Positions 19,071-26,855 of a stretch of DNA of 64,000 bases are shown piece by piece. The stretch's first letter is position 1. Each line of letters starts with the position of its first letter. Below the pieces are notes generated by a model. The model was not told the origin of the DNA and made no database searches. It saw only the letters and a program-made list of their open reading frames with translations. Source of the stretch: Pseudomonas sp. B20(2017) (GTDB lineage Bacteria > Pseudomonadota > Gammaproteobacteria > Pseudomonadales > Pseudomonadaceae); the NCBI RefSeq assembly GCF_002113125.1, contig NZ_NEJP01000008.1, positions 124,001 through 188,000 on the forward strand. The letters are read 5' to 3'. A program made the translations under genes and the position numbers.

Positions 19071-20669
19071 TTAATCGATGCTGACACCCGAAAACACGTT
19101 GCGACCGAACGGGCTCACCTTGAACCCTTCGACTTTGGCGCTCAGCGGCTGGTTGACCGTCGAGTGGGCGACAGGCGTGATCGGCACTTGCTGCTTGAGC
19201 AGTTGCTGGGCCTGTTTGTAAAGCACGGTGCGCTGGTCGCGGTCGGTGACGACCTTGGCCTGCTTGATCAGCTTGTCGTAAGCCGGATCGCACCACATGG
19301 AGTAGTTGTTGCCGCCGATGGCATCGCAGCTGTAGAGCGTGCCGAGCCAGTTGTCCGGATCCCCGTTGTCACCGGTCCAGCCGATCAGGCTCACGTCGTG
19401 CTCGCCATTCTTGGTGCGTTTGATGTACTCGCCCCATTCGTAGCTGACGATCTTCACTTTCAGACCGATCTTGGCCCAGTCGGCCTGGAGCATTTCGGCC
19501 ATCAGTTTGGCGTTCGGGTTGTACGGACGTTGTACCGGCATCGCCCACAGGGTGATCTCGGTGCCTTCCTTGACGCCGGCAGCCTTGAGCAGCTCTTTGG
19601 CTTTTTCCGGGTTGTAGGCGGCGTCCTTGATCGTGTCGTCGTAGGACCATTGGGTCGGCGGCATGGCGTTGACGGCCAGTTGGCCGGCGCCTTGATAAAC
19701 AGCGTTGAGAATTCCCTGTTTATTCACCGCCATGTCCAGCGCCTGACGCACTTCGAGCTGGTCGAATGGCTTGTGTCGGGTGTTGTAAGCGATGTAACCG
19801 AGGTTGAAGCCGGGCTTTTCGATCAGTTGCAGTTTCGGATCGTTTTTCAGCGCCGGCACGTCAGCCGGACGCGGATTGACGGTGACTTGGCATTCGTTGG
19901 CTTTGACTTTCTGTACGCGAACAGAGGCGTCGGTGTTGATCGCAAAAATCAGGTTCTTCAGCTTCACCCGGCTCGGATCCCAATAATGCGGGTTGCCGGA
20001 GTAGCGGATGTTGGAGTCTTTCTGATAGCTCTTGAACACGAACGGGCCAGTGCCGATCGGCTTCTGGTTGATGTCGCTCGGCTTGCCTTCGGCCAGTAGC
20101 TTGTCAGCGTATTCGGCAGACAGGATGGCGGCGAAGCTCATGGCGATGTTCTGGATGAACGCGGCGTCGACGCTGTTGAGCGTCATGACCACGGTCAGCG
20201 GCCCGGTCTTCTCGACCTTGGCAATGTTCTTGTTCAGGCTCATCCCGTTGAAATACGGGAACTCGGTCGGATAAGCCTTACGGAATGGCTGTTGCGGATC
20301 GAGCATGCGGTTAAACGTGAACAGCACGTCGTCGGCGTTAAAGTCGCGCGTCGGCTTGAAGTACGGCGTTGTATGAAACTTCACACCTTCACGCAGGTGA
20401 AAGGTGTACTTGAGTCCATCCTCGGAAATATCCCAGCTGGTGGCGAGGCCCGGTACTACACCGGTCGCGCCTTTTTCGAACTCGGCCAGACGGTTGTACA
20501 ACGGCTCGGCGGCGTCGTTATCGGTCGACGTCGTGTACTGCGCAGTGTCGAAACCGGCCGGGCTGCCTTCGGAGCAGAACACCAGACTGTTGCCGGCGGC
20601 GTAACTGGCGGACGTGGCGGCCAACAGGCCGGCGCCCAGCAATGCGGAAAAAACCAAGGTATGGCGCAT
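19071..20669 (-). CDS. dppA3: peptide ABC transporter substrate-binding protein (DppA3-like)
   Basis: 532-residue family 5 periplasmic binding protein. Signal peptide 1-24 (MRHTLVFSALLGAGLLAATS ASYA). The mature protein opens SLVFCSEGSPAGFDTAQYTT, and the later segments KPIGTGPFVFKSYQKDSNIR and GWTGDNGDPDNWLGTLYSCD are shared nearly word for word with the two upstream copies, showing they are paralogues from tandem duplication. Its transcript may be partly independent, because a terminator follows the preceding gene. Numbering of the A copies is by position only. Confidence 0.88.
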   Translation of the reverse strand: MRHTLVFSALLGAGLLAATSASYAAGNSLVFCSEGSPAGFDTAQYTTSTDNDAAEPLYNRLAEFEKGATGVVPGLATSWDISEDGLKYTFHLREGVKFHTTPYFKPTRDFNADDVLFTFNRMLDPQQPFRKAYPTEFPYFNGMSLNKNIAKVEKTGPLTVVMTLNSVDAAFIQNIAMSFAAILSAEYADKLLAEGKPSDINQKPIGTGPFVFKSYQKDSNIRYSGNPHYWDPSRVKLKNLIFAINTDASVRVQKVKANECQVTVNPRPADVPALKNDPKLQLIEKPGFNLGYIAYNTRHKPFDQLEVRQALDMAVNKQGILNAVYQGAGQLAVNAMPPTQWSYDDTIKDAAYNPEKAKELLKAAGVKEGTEITLWAMPVQRPYNPNAKLMAEMLQADWAKIGLKVKIVSYEWGEYIKRTKNGEHDVSLIGWTGDNGDPDNWLGTLYSCDAIGGNNYSMWCDPAYDKLIKQAKVVTDRDQRTVLYKQAQQLLKQQVPITPVAHSTVNQPLSAKVEGFKVSPFGRNVFSGVSID

Positions 20670-20927
20670 GACGCTCCCTCTTTTTTAGTGTTTTTCAATG
20701 CGCCGCGATCCCGTCCAGGGATGTTGTGGCGGCATTGAGCTCAAACCAGTACGGCAGCAAAACCGATAACCCACGCAGTCACTGGTCAGAACCCGACGGT
20801 AGGGGCCGTGGGTCTGGCAGTAAATGCGCTTCGTCCTAAAGACTCGTAGGAAAAGGCAACGCGTCCTAAACCATCCCGGTAAGACGGGGTGGAAAGGGAT
20901 GTAGGCAGATTCCTAACGTATCGGCAG
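20670..20927. promoter_or_regulatory. intergenic region upstream of dppA3
   Basis: About 260 bases without a gene, downstream of the dppA2 terminator; the probable site of a separate dppA3 promoter. Holds a small inverted repeat TCCTA-N8-TAGGA at 20834-20851 and a second GTCCTAAA copy at 20863-20870. No regulator is assigned. Confidence 0.4.
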
Positions 20928-20964
20928 AAAAAAGCAGCGGCGACGCTGGATCTGTCGCCGCTGC
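20928..20964 (-). terminator. intrinsic terminator after dppA2, inside the dpp cluster
   Basis: GCAGCGGCGAC-N9-GTCGCCGCTGC with TTTTTT following on the minus strand, a few bases past the dppA2 stop. Confidence 0.8.
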
Positions 20965-20969
20965 TGCTC

Positions 20970-22595
20970 TTATTTGCTGACGCTGACGCCGTAGAAGGAG
21001 TTCAAGCCGAACGGGCTGATCTTGAAATCCTGCACGTTGGCGCGCATGGGTTGATACACCGTCGAGTGAGCGATAGGTGTCATAGGGACTGCATCTTTGA
21101 GGACGTGCTGCGCCTCTTTGTAGAGTTCGGTGCGCTTGGCCTGGTCAGTGGTGCGCTTGGCTTCTTTCACGAGGCCGTCGAATTTCTTGTCGCACCATTT
21201 GGAGAAGTTGTTGCCACTCAGGGAGTCGCAACCAAACAACACGTTGAGCCAGTTGTCCGGATCACCATTGTCACCGCTCCAGCCGATGATCATCGCCTGG
21301 TTCTCGCCGCCTTTGGAGCGCTTGATGTACTCGCCCCACTCGTAGCTCTGAATCTTCACGTTCAGACCGATTTTCTTCCAGTCGGACTGGAGCATTTCGG
21401 CCATCAGCTTGGCGTTCGGGTTGTACGGACGCTGAACCGGCATCGCCCACAGGACGATCTCGGTACCTTCCTTGACGCCGGCTTCCTTGAGCAGCTGCTT
21501 GGCTTTCTCAGGATCGTACTTGGCGTCCTTGATGGTGGTGTCGTAGGACCACTGGGTCGGCGGCATGGCGTTGACGGCCAGTTGGCCGGCGCCCTGGTAA
21601 ACCGAGTCGATGATCTGAGGCTTGTTGACCGACATGTCCAGTGCCTGGCGAACGCGCAGGTCGGCCAGCGGGTTAGGCTCGTTGCTGCCCTTGACCTTGT
21701 CCATCACGTTGTAGGCGATGTAGCCCAGGTTGAAACCGGCCTGGTCAGGCATCTTCAGCGCAGGGTCGGCTTTCAGTGCCGCGAGGTCGGCCGGACGCGG
21801 GAACAGGGTGACCTGGCACTCGTTCTTTTTCAGCTTCTGGATACGTACCGATGGATCGGTGGTGATGGCGAAGATCAGGTTGTCGATCTTCACGTCTTCA
21901 GGCTTCCAGTAATCCTTGTTGCCGGTGTAACGGATGTTGGAGTCTTTCTGGTAGCTCTTGAACACGAATGGACCAGTGCCGATCGGCTTCTGGTTGATGT
22001 CGGCAGCCTTGCCTTCCTTCAGCAGCTGGGCTGCGTACTCGGCGGACTGGATCGACGCGAAGCTCATGGCCATGTTCTGGATGAACGCGGCGTCGACTTC
22101 TTTCAGGGTGAACTTGACGGTGTGGTCGTCGACTTTATCGATCTTGGTGATGTTGGTGTCCATCCCCATGTCGGTGAAGTACGGGAATTCGGTAGGGTAT
22201 GCCTTACGGAACGGGTCATCCTTGTTAATCATGCGATTGAAGGTGAACAGTACGTCGTCGGCGTTGAACTCACGAGTCGGCTTGAAATACGGGGTGGTGT
22301 GGAACTTGACGCCTTCACGCAGGTGGAAGGTGTAAGTCAGGCCGTCATCCGAGATGTCCCACTTGGTCGCCAGACCAGGAGTCACGGCGGTGCCGCCACG
22401 CTCGAACTGGGTCAGACGGTTGAACATGGTTTCGGCTGAGGCGTCGAAGTCGGTTCCGGTGGTGTATTGGCCTGGGTCGAAACCGGCCGGGCTGCCTTCG
22501 GAGCAGAACACCAGGTTAGTCGCAGCGGAAGCGAAAGGTGCGGAGGCTAACAAGCCTGCGCCGACTAAAAACGGAATGACCGCGTGTTTAAGCAT
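20970..22595 (-). CDS. dppA2: peptide ABC transporter substrate-binding protein (DppA2-like)
   Basis: 541-residue family 5 periplasmic binding protein. Signal peptide 1-25 (MLKHAVIPFLVGAGLLASAP then FASA). The mature part begins NLVFCSEGSPAGFDPGQYTT. It has a slightly longer loop (GSNEPNPLADLRVRQALD) than the neighbouring copies. Start at 22595 is chosen because GAGG lies 5 bases upstream; an in-frame ATG eight codons earlier has no ribosome site. A strong terminator follows, so it can be transcribed at higher level than downstream genes. Confidence 0.89.
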   Translation of the reverse strand: MLKHAVIPFLVGAGLLASAPFASAATNLVFCSEGSPAGFDPGQYTTGTDFDASAETMFNRLTQFERGGTAVTPGLATKWDISDDGLTYTFHLREGVKFHTTPYFKPTREFNADDVLFTFNRMINKDDPFRKAYPTEFPYFTDMGMDTNITKIDKVDDHTVKFTLKEVDAAFIQNMAMSFASIQSAEYAAQLLKEGKAADINQKPIGTGPFVFKSYQKDSNIRYTGNKDYWKPEDVKIDNLIFAITTDPSVRIQKLKKNECQVTLFPRPADLAALKADPALKMPDQAGFNLGYIAYNVMDKVKGSNEPNPLADLRVRQALDMSVNKPQIIDSVYQGAGQLAVNAMPPTQWSYDTTIKDAKYDPEKAKQLLKEAGVKEGTEIVLWAMPVQRPYNPNAKLMAEMLQSDWKKIGLNVKIQSYEWGEYIKRSKGGENQAMIIGWSGDNGDPDNWLNVLFGCDSLSGNNFSKWCDKKFDGLVKEAKRTTDQAKRTELYKEAQHVLKDAVPMTPIAHSTVYQPMRANVQDFKISPFGLNSFYGVSVSK

Positions 22596-22855
22596 GTTGG
22601 CCTCATGATTTGTTGTCATTTTTTAGTAGTGAGGTACGACCTCGTGAGTCGTGCCTGCGGATACTTATGCAGGGCCCATACCCAATGCAAGATCCAGAGC
22701 GCTCGGCGGCGTCAAAGCGTGGCACGAACGTACCTTAATGTCGCATCCGTATAACTTCTGACGCATTTGACCGTTTGCGGCCGGTTTTTACGGTGCAAAC
22801 GCAGCCCCAAAACGGTGCGTTGGTCACGTTGTGCGCGCCGGATTGGGGCCGGGTG

Positions 22856-24457
22856 TTACTTATTTATACCCACCCCATAGAAGGGGGTTAGACCGAACGG
22901 GCTGATCTTGAAATCTGTGACTTCCTTGCGCAGCGGCTGGAACACCGTGGAGTTGGCGATCGGCGTGATCGGCACCTGCTGTTTAAGGATGAGTTGCGCC
23001 TGTTGATACAGTTTTACCCGCTGCGATTTGTCGGTGGATACCTTGGCCTGCTGGACCAGCTTGTCATAGGCCGGATCGCACCACTTGGCGTAGTTGCTGC
23101 CTTTCACCGCCGCGCAGCTGTAAAGCACCCCCAGCCAGTTGTCCGGGTCGCCGTTGTCACCGGTCCAGCCGTAGATCATCGCGTCGTGCTCGCCGTTCTT
23201 GGCGCGCTTGATGTACTCGCCCCATTCGTAACTGACGATGTTGGCCTTGATACCGATCTTCTCCCAATCCTGCTGGATCATCTGTGCCGACATCCGCGCA
23301 TTCGGGTTCGAGGCGCGCTGCACGGTCATGGCCCAGAGGTTGATGGTTGTACCGGGTGCAACCCCGGCTTCCTTGAGTAGCGCCCTGGCTTTGGCAGGGT
23401 CGTGCGGCGCGTCTTTTATGTTCGGATCGAACGACCATTGCGCTGGCGGCAAGGCGTTTTGCGCCAGCTGCCCGGCACTCTGGTAAACCGCTTTGATGAT
23501 CGCTGGTTTGTCGATGGCCATATCGAGTGCCTGGCGCACTTTGAGCTGATCCAGCGGCGGATGGGTGGTGTTGTAGGCGAGGAAGCCGAGGTTGAAGCCG
23601 GCCTGTTTCAACACCCGCAGATTCGGGTCTTTTTCCATCACTTCTATGTCGGCCGGGCGCGGGTAGCCGCTGACCTGGCATTCGCCGGTCTTGAGCTTTT
23701 GCAGGCGGACGGCGGCGTCCGGGGTGATCGAGAACACCAGGTTGTCGAGCTTCACGTCTTCGGGTTTCCAGTAGTCCTTGTTCGCTGTGTAGCGGATCTG
23801 CGCGTCCTTCTGGTAGCGCTTGAACACGAACGGGCCGGTGCCGACCGGTTTCTGGTTGAGGTCAGCGGCGTGGCCTTCCTTCAACAGTTGGGCGGCGTAT
23901 TCGGCCGATTGCACCGAGGCGAAGCTCATGGCGAGGTTTTGCACGAACGCGGCGTCGACGTTGTGCAGGTTGAAGCGCACGGTGTTTTCGTCGAGTTTTT
24001 CCACGGATTTGATCGTGGTGTTCAGGCCCATGTCGGTGAAGTAGGGGGATTCGGCGGGGTAGGCCTTGCGGAAGGTGTTGTCCGGGTCGAGCAGGCGCTG
24101 GAAGGTGAAGAGGACGTCGTCGGCATTGAAGGTTCGGGTCGGGGTGAAGTAGTCGGTGGTGTGGAATTTTACGTTTTGGCGCAGGTGGAAGGTGTATTGG
24201 AGGCCGTCCGGGGTTACGTCCCAATTCGTCGCCAGGCCGGGTTCGATTTCGGTGCCGCCACGTTTGAATTGGGTGAGGCGGTTGAAGACGGTTTCGGCGG
24301 AGGCGTCGAAGTCGGTGCCGCTGGTGTATTGGCTGGGGTCGAAGCCGGCGGGGCTGGCTTCGGAGCAGTACACCAGGGTTGTTGCTGCGTTTGCGATTGG
24401 GGTTATGGCGGTCAGGGCCAGGGTTATTAGAAGTGGTTTTAGGGTGAATCTATGCAT
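22856..24457 (-). CDS. dppA1: peptide ABC transporter substrate-binding protein (DppA1-like)
   Basis: 533-residue family 5 periplasmic binding protein, promoter-proximal in the cluster. Signal peptide 1-23 (MHRFTLKPLLITLALTAITP then IANA); mature start TLVYCSEASPAGFDPSQYTS. The frame is open 115 codons further upstream, but that part runs through repetitive intergenic sequence and has no signal peptide, so the ATG at 24457 is used. It shares over most of its length the blocks KPVGTGPFVFKRYQKDAQIR and GWTGDNGDPDNWLGVLYSCA with the other copies. Codons are notably G-rich at the 5' end (24000-24450). Confidence 0.88.
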   Translation of the reverse strand: MHRFTLKPLLITLALTAITPIANAATTLVYCSEASPAGFDPSQYTSGTDFDASAETVFNRLTQFKRGGTEIEPGLATNWDVTPDGLQYTFHLRQNVKFHTTDYFTPTRTFNADDVLFTFQRLLDPDNTFRKAYPAESPYFTDMGLNTTIKSVEKLDENTVRFNLHNVDAAFVQNLAMSFASVQSAEYAAQLLKEGHAADLNQKPVGTGPFVFKRYQKDAQIRYTANKDYWKPEDVKLDNLVFSITPDAAVRLQKLKTGECQVSGYPRPADIEVMEKDPNLRVLKQAGFNLGFLAYNTTHPPLDQLKVRQALDMAIDKPAIIKAVYQSAGQLAQNALPPAQWSFDPNIKDAPHDPAKARALLKEAGVAPGTTINLWAMTVQRASNPNARMSAQMIQQDWEKIGIKANIVSYEWGEYIKRAKNGEHDAMIYGWTGDNGDPDNWLGVLYSCAAVKGSNYAKWCDPAYDKLVQQAKVSTDKSQRVKLYQQAQLILKQQVPITPIANSTVFQPLRKEVTDFKISPFGLTPFYGVGINK

Positions 24458-24599
24458 GTCTGGCCCGTGGGTTTTGAGGTGGTTGTTGTTTGAGGTTAGC
24501 GGGGATTTGAGGGGGTTCGGAAATATCGTTTTTTGAGGGGGTGCGTCTATCTCGGTATATCTGGGGTGATTGTGTACATATCCGTTGCTGCGGTAACGG

Positions 24600-24850
24600 C
24601 CTCTTATGGTTCCGCCCTTACGGCGGGTCACTTTGGCAAACGCCCCAAAGTAACCAAAGGTCTTGGGCCCCGGCGTTCGGCCCCTCGCTGGGGCTCGGGG
24701 TTCCTTCGTTCCGGGATTTATCCGGGGGCATCGCCTACGGTTTGCTTCGCTGCACCTCCTCTCGATGCATGCGGCTTCGCCGCACGGTCGCTGCGCTCCC
24801 ACCCCCGGATAAATCCCTCCACTCAGCCTGCCGAAGGGGCCAAAAGATCA
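24600..24850. repeat. candidate dispersed intergenic repeat
   Basis: GC-rich block open in more than one frame on both strands (peptides such as TFGYFGAFAKVTRRKGGT on the minus strand). Recognised from memory as a recurrent pseudomonad intergenic sequence; copy number in this genome is not testable here. Confidence 0.45.
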
Positions 24851-24890
24851 AGAGCTTTACTCGAGCTAACGCTCATCGTGTTGAGTGGTG

Positions 24891-24987
24891 GAAAGCGGAA
24901 AGCGGAAAGCGGAAAGCGGAAAGCGGAAAGCGGAAAGCGGAAAGCGGAAAGCGGAAAGCGGAAAGCGGAAAGCGGAAAGCGGAAAGC
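24891..24987. repeat. 7-bp tandem repeat, unit GAAAGCG, about 14 copies
   Basis: Perfect head-to-tail copies of GAAAGCG. Because 7 is not a multiple of 3, every frame stays open and gives a 7-residue peptide repeat (ESGKRKA forward, SAFRFPL reverse), which explains the overlapping ORFs. A likely variable-number locus by slippage. Confidence 0.95.
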
Positions 24988-25001
24988 AACTGCGGACTGC
25001 T

Positions 25002-25050
25002 TGATCGTTCCCACGCTCCGCGTGGGAATGCAGCCCGGGACGCTCCGCGT
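25002..25050. repeat. dispersed-type repeat with CCCACGCTCCGCGTGGG hairpin
   Basis: CCCACGC-TCC-GCGTGGG, then GGGACGCTCCGCGT. The same motif style recurs as an intergenic repeat in other pseudomonads as I recall. Not coding. Confidence 0.45.
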
Positions 25051-25257
25051 TCCATTTTCGAATGTTTAAAGATGTGTGTGATTCACCGAACCTTCCCACA
25101 AGGTTTTCAGGTTGTCCGTCGGAAGCACGCTCTCTAGTCTTTGGTTGTCGCAGAAAACTCTGTGATTGGGTGTGAGAACCCAGGCAAGCGAGTGTCATTC
25201 GAACGCCAGTCCGACCATAATTGCCGCCAGCATTTCTGCTGCCTGTAATTGATTTAT

Positions 25258-25382
25258 GGCGGCCGTGTGCGGGCAGACTTCGGTCTGGCCGGAATCTCCT
25301 TGCCCGGTTTCTCACCCCGCACATAGCTGCCACCTCTTCGCCGCGTGAGAACGGCATTGGGTGGCTTCAAGTCAGCAAGGAG
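25258..25382 (+). ncRNA. structured 5' leader of the DUF6124 gene with anti-Shine-Dalgarno
   Basis: Three nested or adjacent folds: stem TGTGCGGG (25266-25273)/CCCGCACA (25316-25323), extendable outward; inside it the UUCG hairpin CAGAC-TTCG-GTCTG (25274-25287) and CCGG-loop-CCGG (25289-25307); then GCCACC (25329-25334)/GGTGGC (25360-25365) enclosing GCCG-N8-CGGC. The loop sequence CTCCTTGC (25296-25303) is an exact 8-base complement of the ribosome site GCAAGGAG (25375-25382). This suggests switchable translation. Confidence 0.55.
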
Positions 25383-25389
25383 TTAATCA

Positions 25390-25749
25390 ATGAACAAGGT
25401 TGTCCCCGATCCACCCCTCGAATCACCCACGCCCCTCGAAGAAGCCATGCGCGCCGAAGACCTCGCCCGCAACCGCGAAGCCATCAAACGCGCCCTCGAC
25501 TATTACCTGTGCCCCAATCCTTCCAAACCGCGCCCGAGCACGATGTATATGGTCACGCCCAACATCGACACCGAAAGCCTGCTGGCCAACGCCTGCGAGT
25601 CACTGGCGTCGGCCAGTACCATCGCGAGCAATTTCGCCAACGAACTCAGCGGCCCGCAGCGCAGTACGGCGCTGGGTATCCAGCAGATCATCATGCTGGC
25701 CGAGCTTGCAGTGAACCGCGCGCTGGATCGGGTTGATCCGCAAACCTGA
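25390..25749 (+). CDS. DUF6124 family protein, unknown function
   Basis: 119-residue soluble protein without signal peptide. N-terminus MNKVVPDPPLESP, a helical segment AIKRALDYYLCPN, then the conserved block VTPNIDTESLLANACESLAS and a long C-terminal helix ending VNRALDRVD. This fits the small pseudomonad-specific family I know as DUF6124 (similar in layout to DUF3077). No catalytic motif. AAGGAG lies 7 bases before ATG and is complementary to a loop in its own leader, so translation control is plausible. A strong terminator follows; it stands alone. Confidence 0.7.
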   Translation: MNKVVPDPPLESPTPLEEAMRAEDLARNREAIKRALDYYLCPNPSKPRPSTMYMVTPNIDTESLLANACESLASASTIASNFANELSGPQRSTALGIQQIIMLAELAVNRALDRVDPQT

Positions 25750-25768
25750 CGACACAAATCCCAGGCAT

Positions 25769-25804
25769 AAAAAAACCGGCGATCATCACTGATCGCCGGT
25801 TTTT
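25769..25804. terminator. bidirectional intrinsic terminator
   Basis: AAAAACCGGCGATC-N6-GATCGCCGGTTTTT. Ends both the DUF6124 gene (+) and the convergent SIMPL gene (-). Confidence 0.9.
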
Positions 25805-25822
25805 CATTCAGCCGTCACTCAA

Positions 25823-26539
25823 TCACTGCATCAACACTTCAATCGAGCCATCGGCCGTCAAGCTGACCTGGCTGGTGCCGGCTTCGACTTCAGGCGTGAC
25901 CGGTGCTGCGTCCATGCCGGCGGCTTTCATCATCATCGGGGCGCGCATGTACGGTTGTGGGAAACCGTTGCTGTTGAGGTTCAGGTTGACGATTTTGTAG
26001 CCCTTGCCGCCGAGGGCGTCGGTGGCCAGTTGGGCGCGGGCCTTGAAGGCGGTGACGGCTTCTTTCAGCAGTTTGTCTTCGCTCGCCTTGCGGGTCGGGT
26101 CGGCGATGGCGAAGTCCATGCCGCCCATTTTCAGGTCGGTCAGCAACTCGCCGGTGAGTTTGGACAGGGCGGCGAAGTCGGCGCTTTCAAGGCGCAGTTC
26201 GGCGCGTTCGCGCCAGCCGGTGATTTTCTGGCCTTTGGTGTCGTAGATCGGGTAGCTGTTGCGGCTGCCCTGGCGCAGGGTGATGTCTTTGACTTGCTTG
26301 GCCTGGGCGAGGGCCTTGTTCATGGTGGTGCTGACGTCGGCGGCGAGTTTGGCCGGGTCAGTGTTCTGTTCTTCGGTGTAGAGGGTCACGATCATCAGGT
26401 CGCGGGCCACTTCCTGGCTGACTTCGGCGCGCAGGGAAATCTGGTTGTAGTGCAGCTCATCGGCGGCCAGGGCCGGAAGGCTGGCGATGCTGCCGACGGT
26501 CAGGGCGAGAAGGGCGGCGCTGCGGCGAAATGTGTGCAT
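25823..26539 (-). CDS. SIMPL-domain (DUF541/YggE-like) periplasmic protein
   Basis: 238 residues. Signal peptide about 1-26 (MHTFRRSAALLALTVGSIAS then LPALA-ADE). The mature protein is one SIMPL domain: NQISLRAEVSQEVARDLMIV, then the repeat-like RQGSRNSYPIYDTKGQKITG, ALGGKGYKIVNLNLNSNG and a final beta-strand GSIEVLMQ. E. coli YggE of this family protects against oxidative stress and assembles as channels or rings in homologues; the molecular role here is not established. Start MHTFRR is chosen because AAGGAG lies 5 bases before it. Confidence 0.82.
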   Translation of the reverse strand: MHTFRRSAALLALTVGSIASLPALAADELHYNQISLRAEVSQEVARDLMIVTLYTEEQNTDPAKLAADVSTTMNKALAQAKQVKDITLRQGSRNSYPIYDTKGQKITGWRERAELRLESADFAALSKLTGELLTDLKMGGMDFAIADPTRKASEDKLLKEAVTAFKARAQLATDALGGKGYKIVNLNLNSNGFPQPYMRAPMMMKAAGMDAAPVTPEVEAGTSQVSLTADGSIEVLMQ

Positions 26540-26855
26540 GAAAGCTCCTTGATGAGGGCGCAGGTGATGGTTCGGGGGCCTGCGTGAAACCATCAGACTC
26601 TAGCTTTTATGATCCGGTTCGCCCAGTTACAACTTCTATACAGATGGCCGGCAGCCGCTGCGCAGCCAATCGCGAGCAAGCTCGCTCCCACATTTGGGAC
26701 GCGTTCCCCTGTGGGAGCGAGCTTGCTCGCGAAGGGGCCCTTATAGCCGCAGAAAATCTTTGCGCCATGTGGTCGTTTGCCGCACTTTCGCCTCTCAAGC
26801 CCGCGGCTTGGTTATACTCCGTGCGATCCGCCTGGAGCGCTCATCAGGAGAGCTC
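26540..26855. promoter_or_regulatory. divergent region SIMPL gene / roxS
   Basis: About 316 bases. Includes a REPIN (26668-26735) and a -10-like TATACT at 26813-26818 ahead of roxS; the -35 match is poor. Nothing else seen. Confidence 0.45.
26668..26735. repeat. REPIN
   Basis: TCGCGAGCAAGCTCGCTCCCAC and its inverted copy GTGGGAGCGAGCTTGCTCGCGA separated by about 20 bases. Confidence 0.9.

Larger units (their letters stand above)
24458..25257. other. intergenic region with repeats between dppA1 and the DUF6124 gene
   Basis: 800 bases without a credible gene. On the left is the dppA1 promoter area. At 24600-24850 lies a GC-rich block (GGTTCCGCCCTTACGGCGGG...) that resembles dispersed intergenic blocks I remember from pseudomonads. 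At 24891-24987 lies a 7-bp tandem repeat. At 25002-25050 lies a hairpin CCCACGCTCCGCGTGGG, also of dispersed-repeat type. Hypothetical ORFs across this block in several frames are repeat artefacts. Confidence 0.6.

Noticed and set aside
22856..24802. 648-residue version of DppA1
   Set aside because: The extra N-terminal part translates repetitive intergenic DNA, and the signal peptide begins at MHRFTLKP (24457).
24891..24987. CRISPR-like array
   Set aside because: The repeat unit is 7 bp without spacers, so it is a microsatellite.
24533..25357. Hypothetical proteins with ESGKRKA or SAFRFPL repeats
   Set aside because: Artefacts of the 7-bp tandem repeat, which keeps every frame open on both strands.
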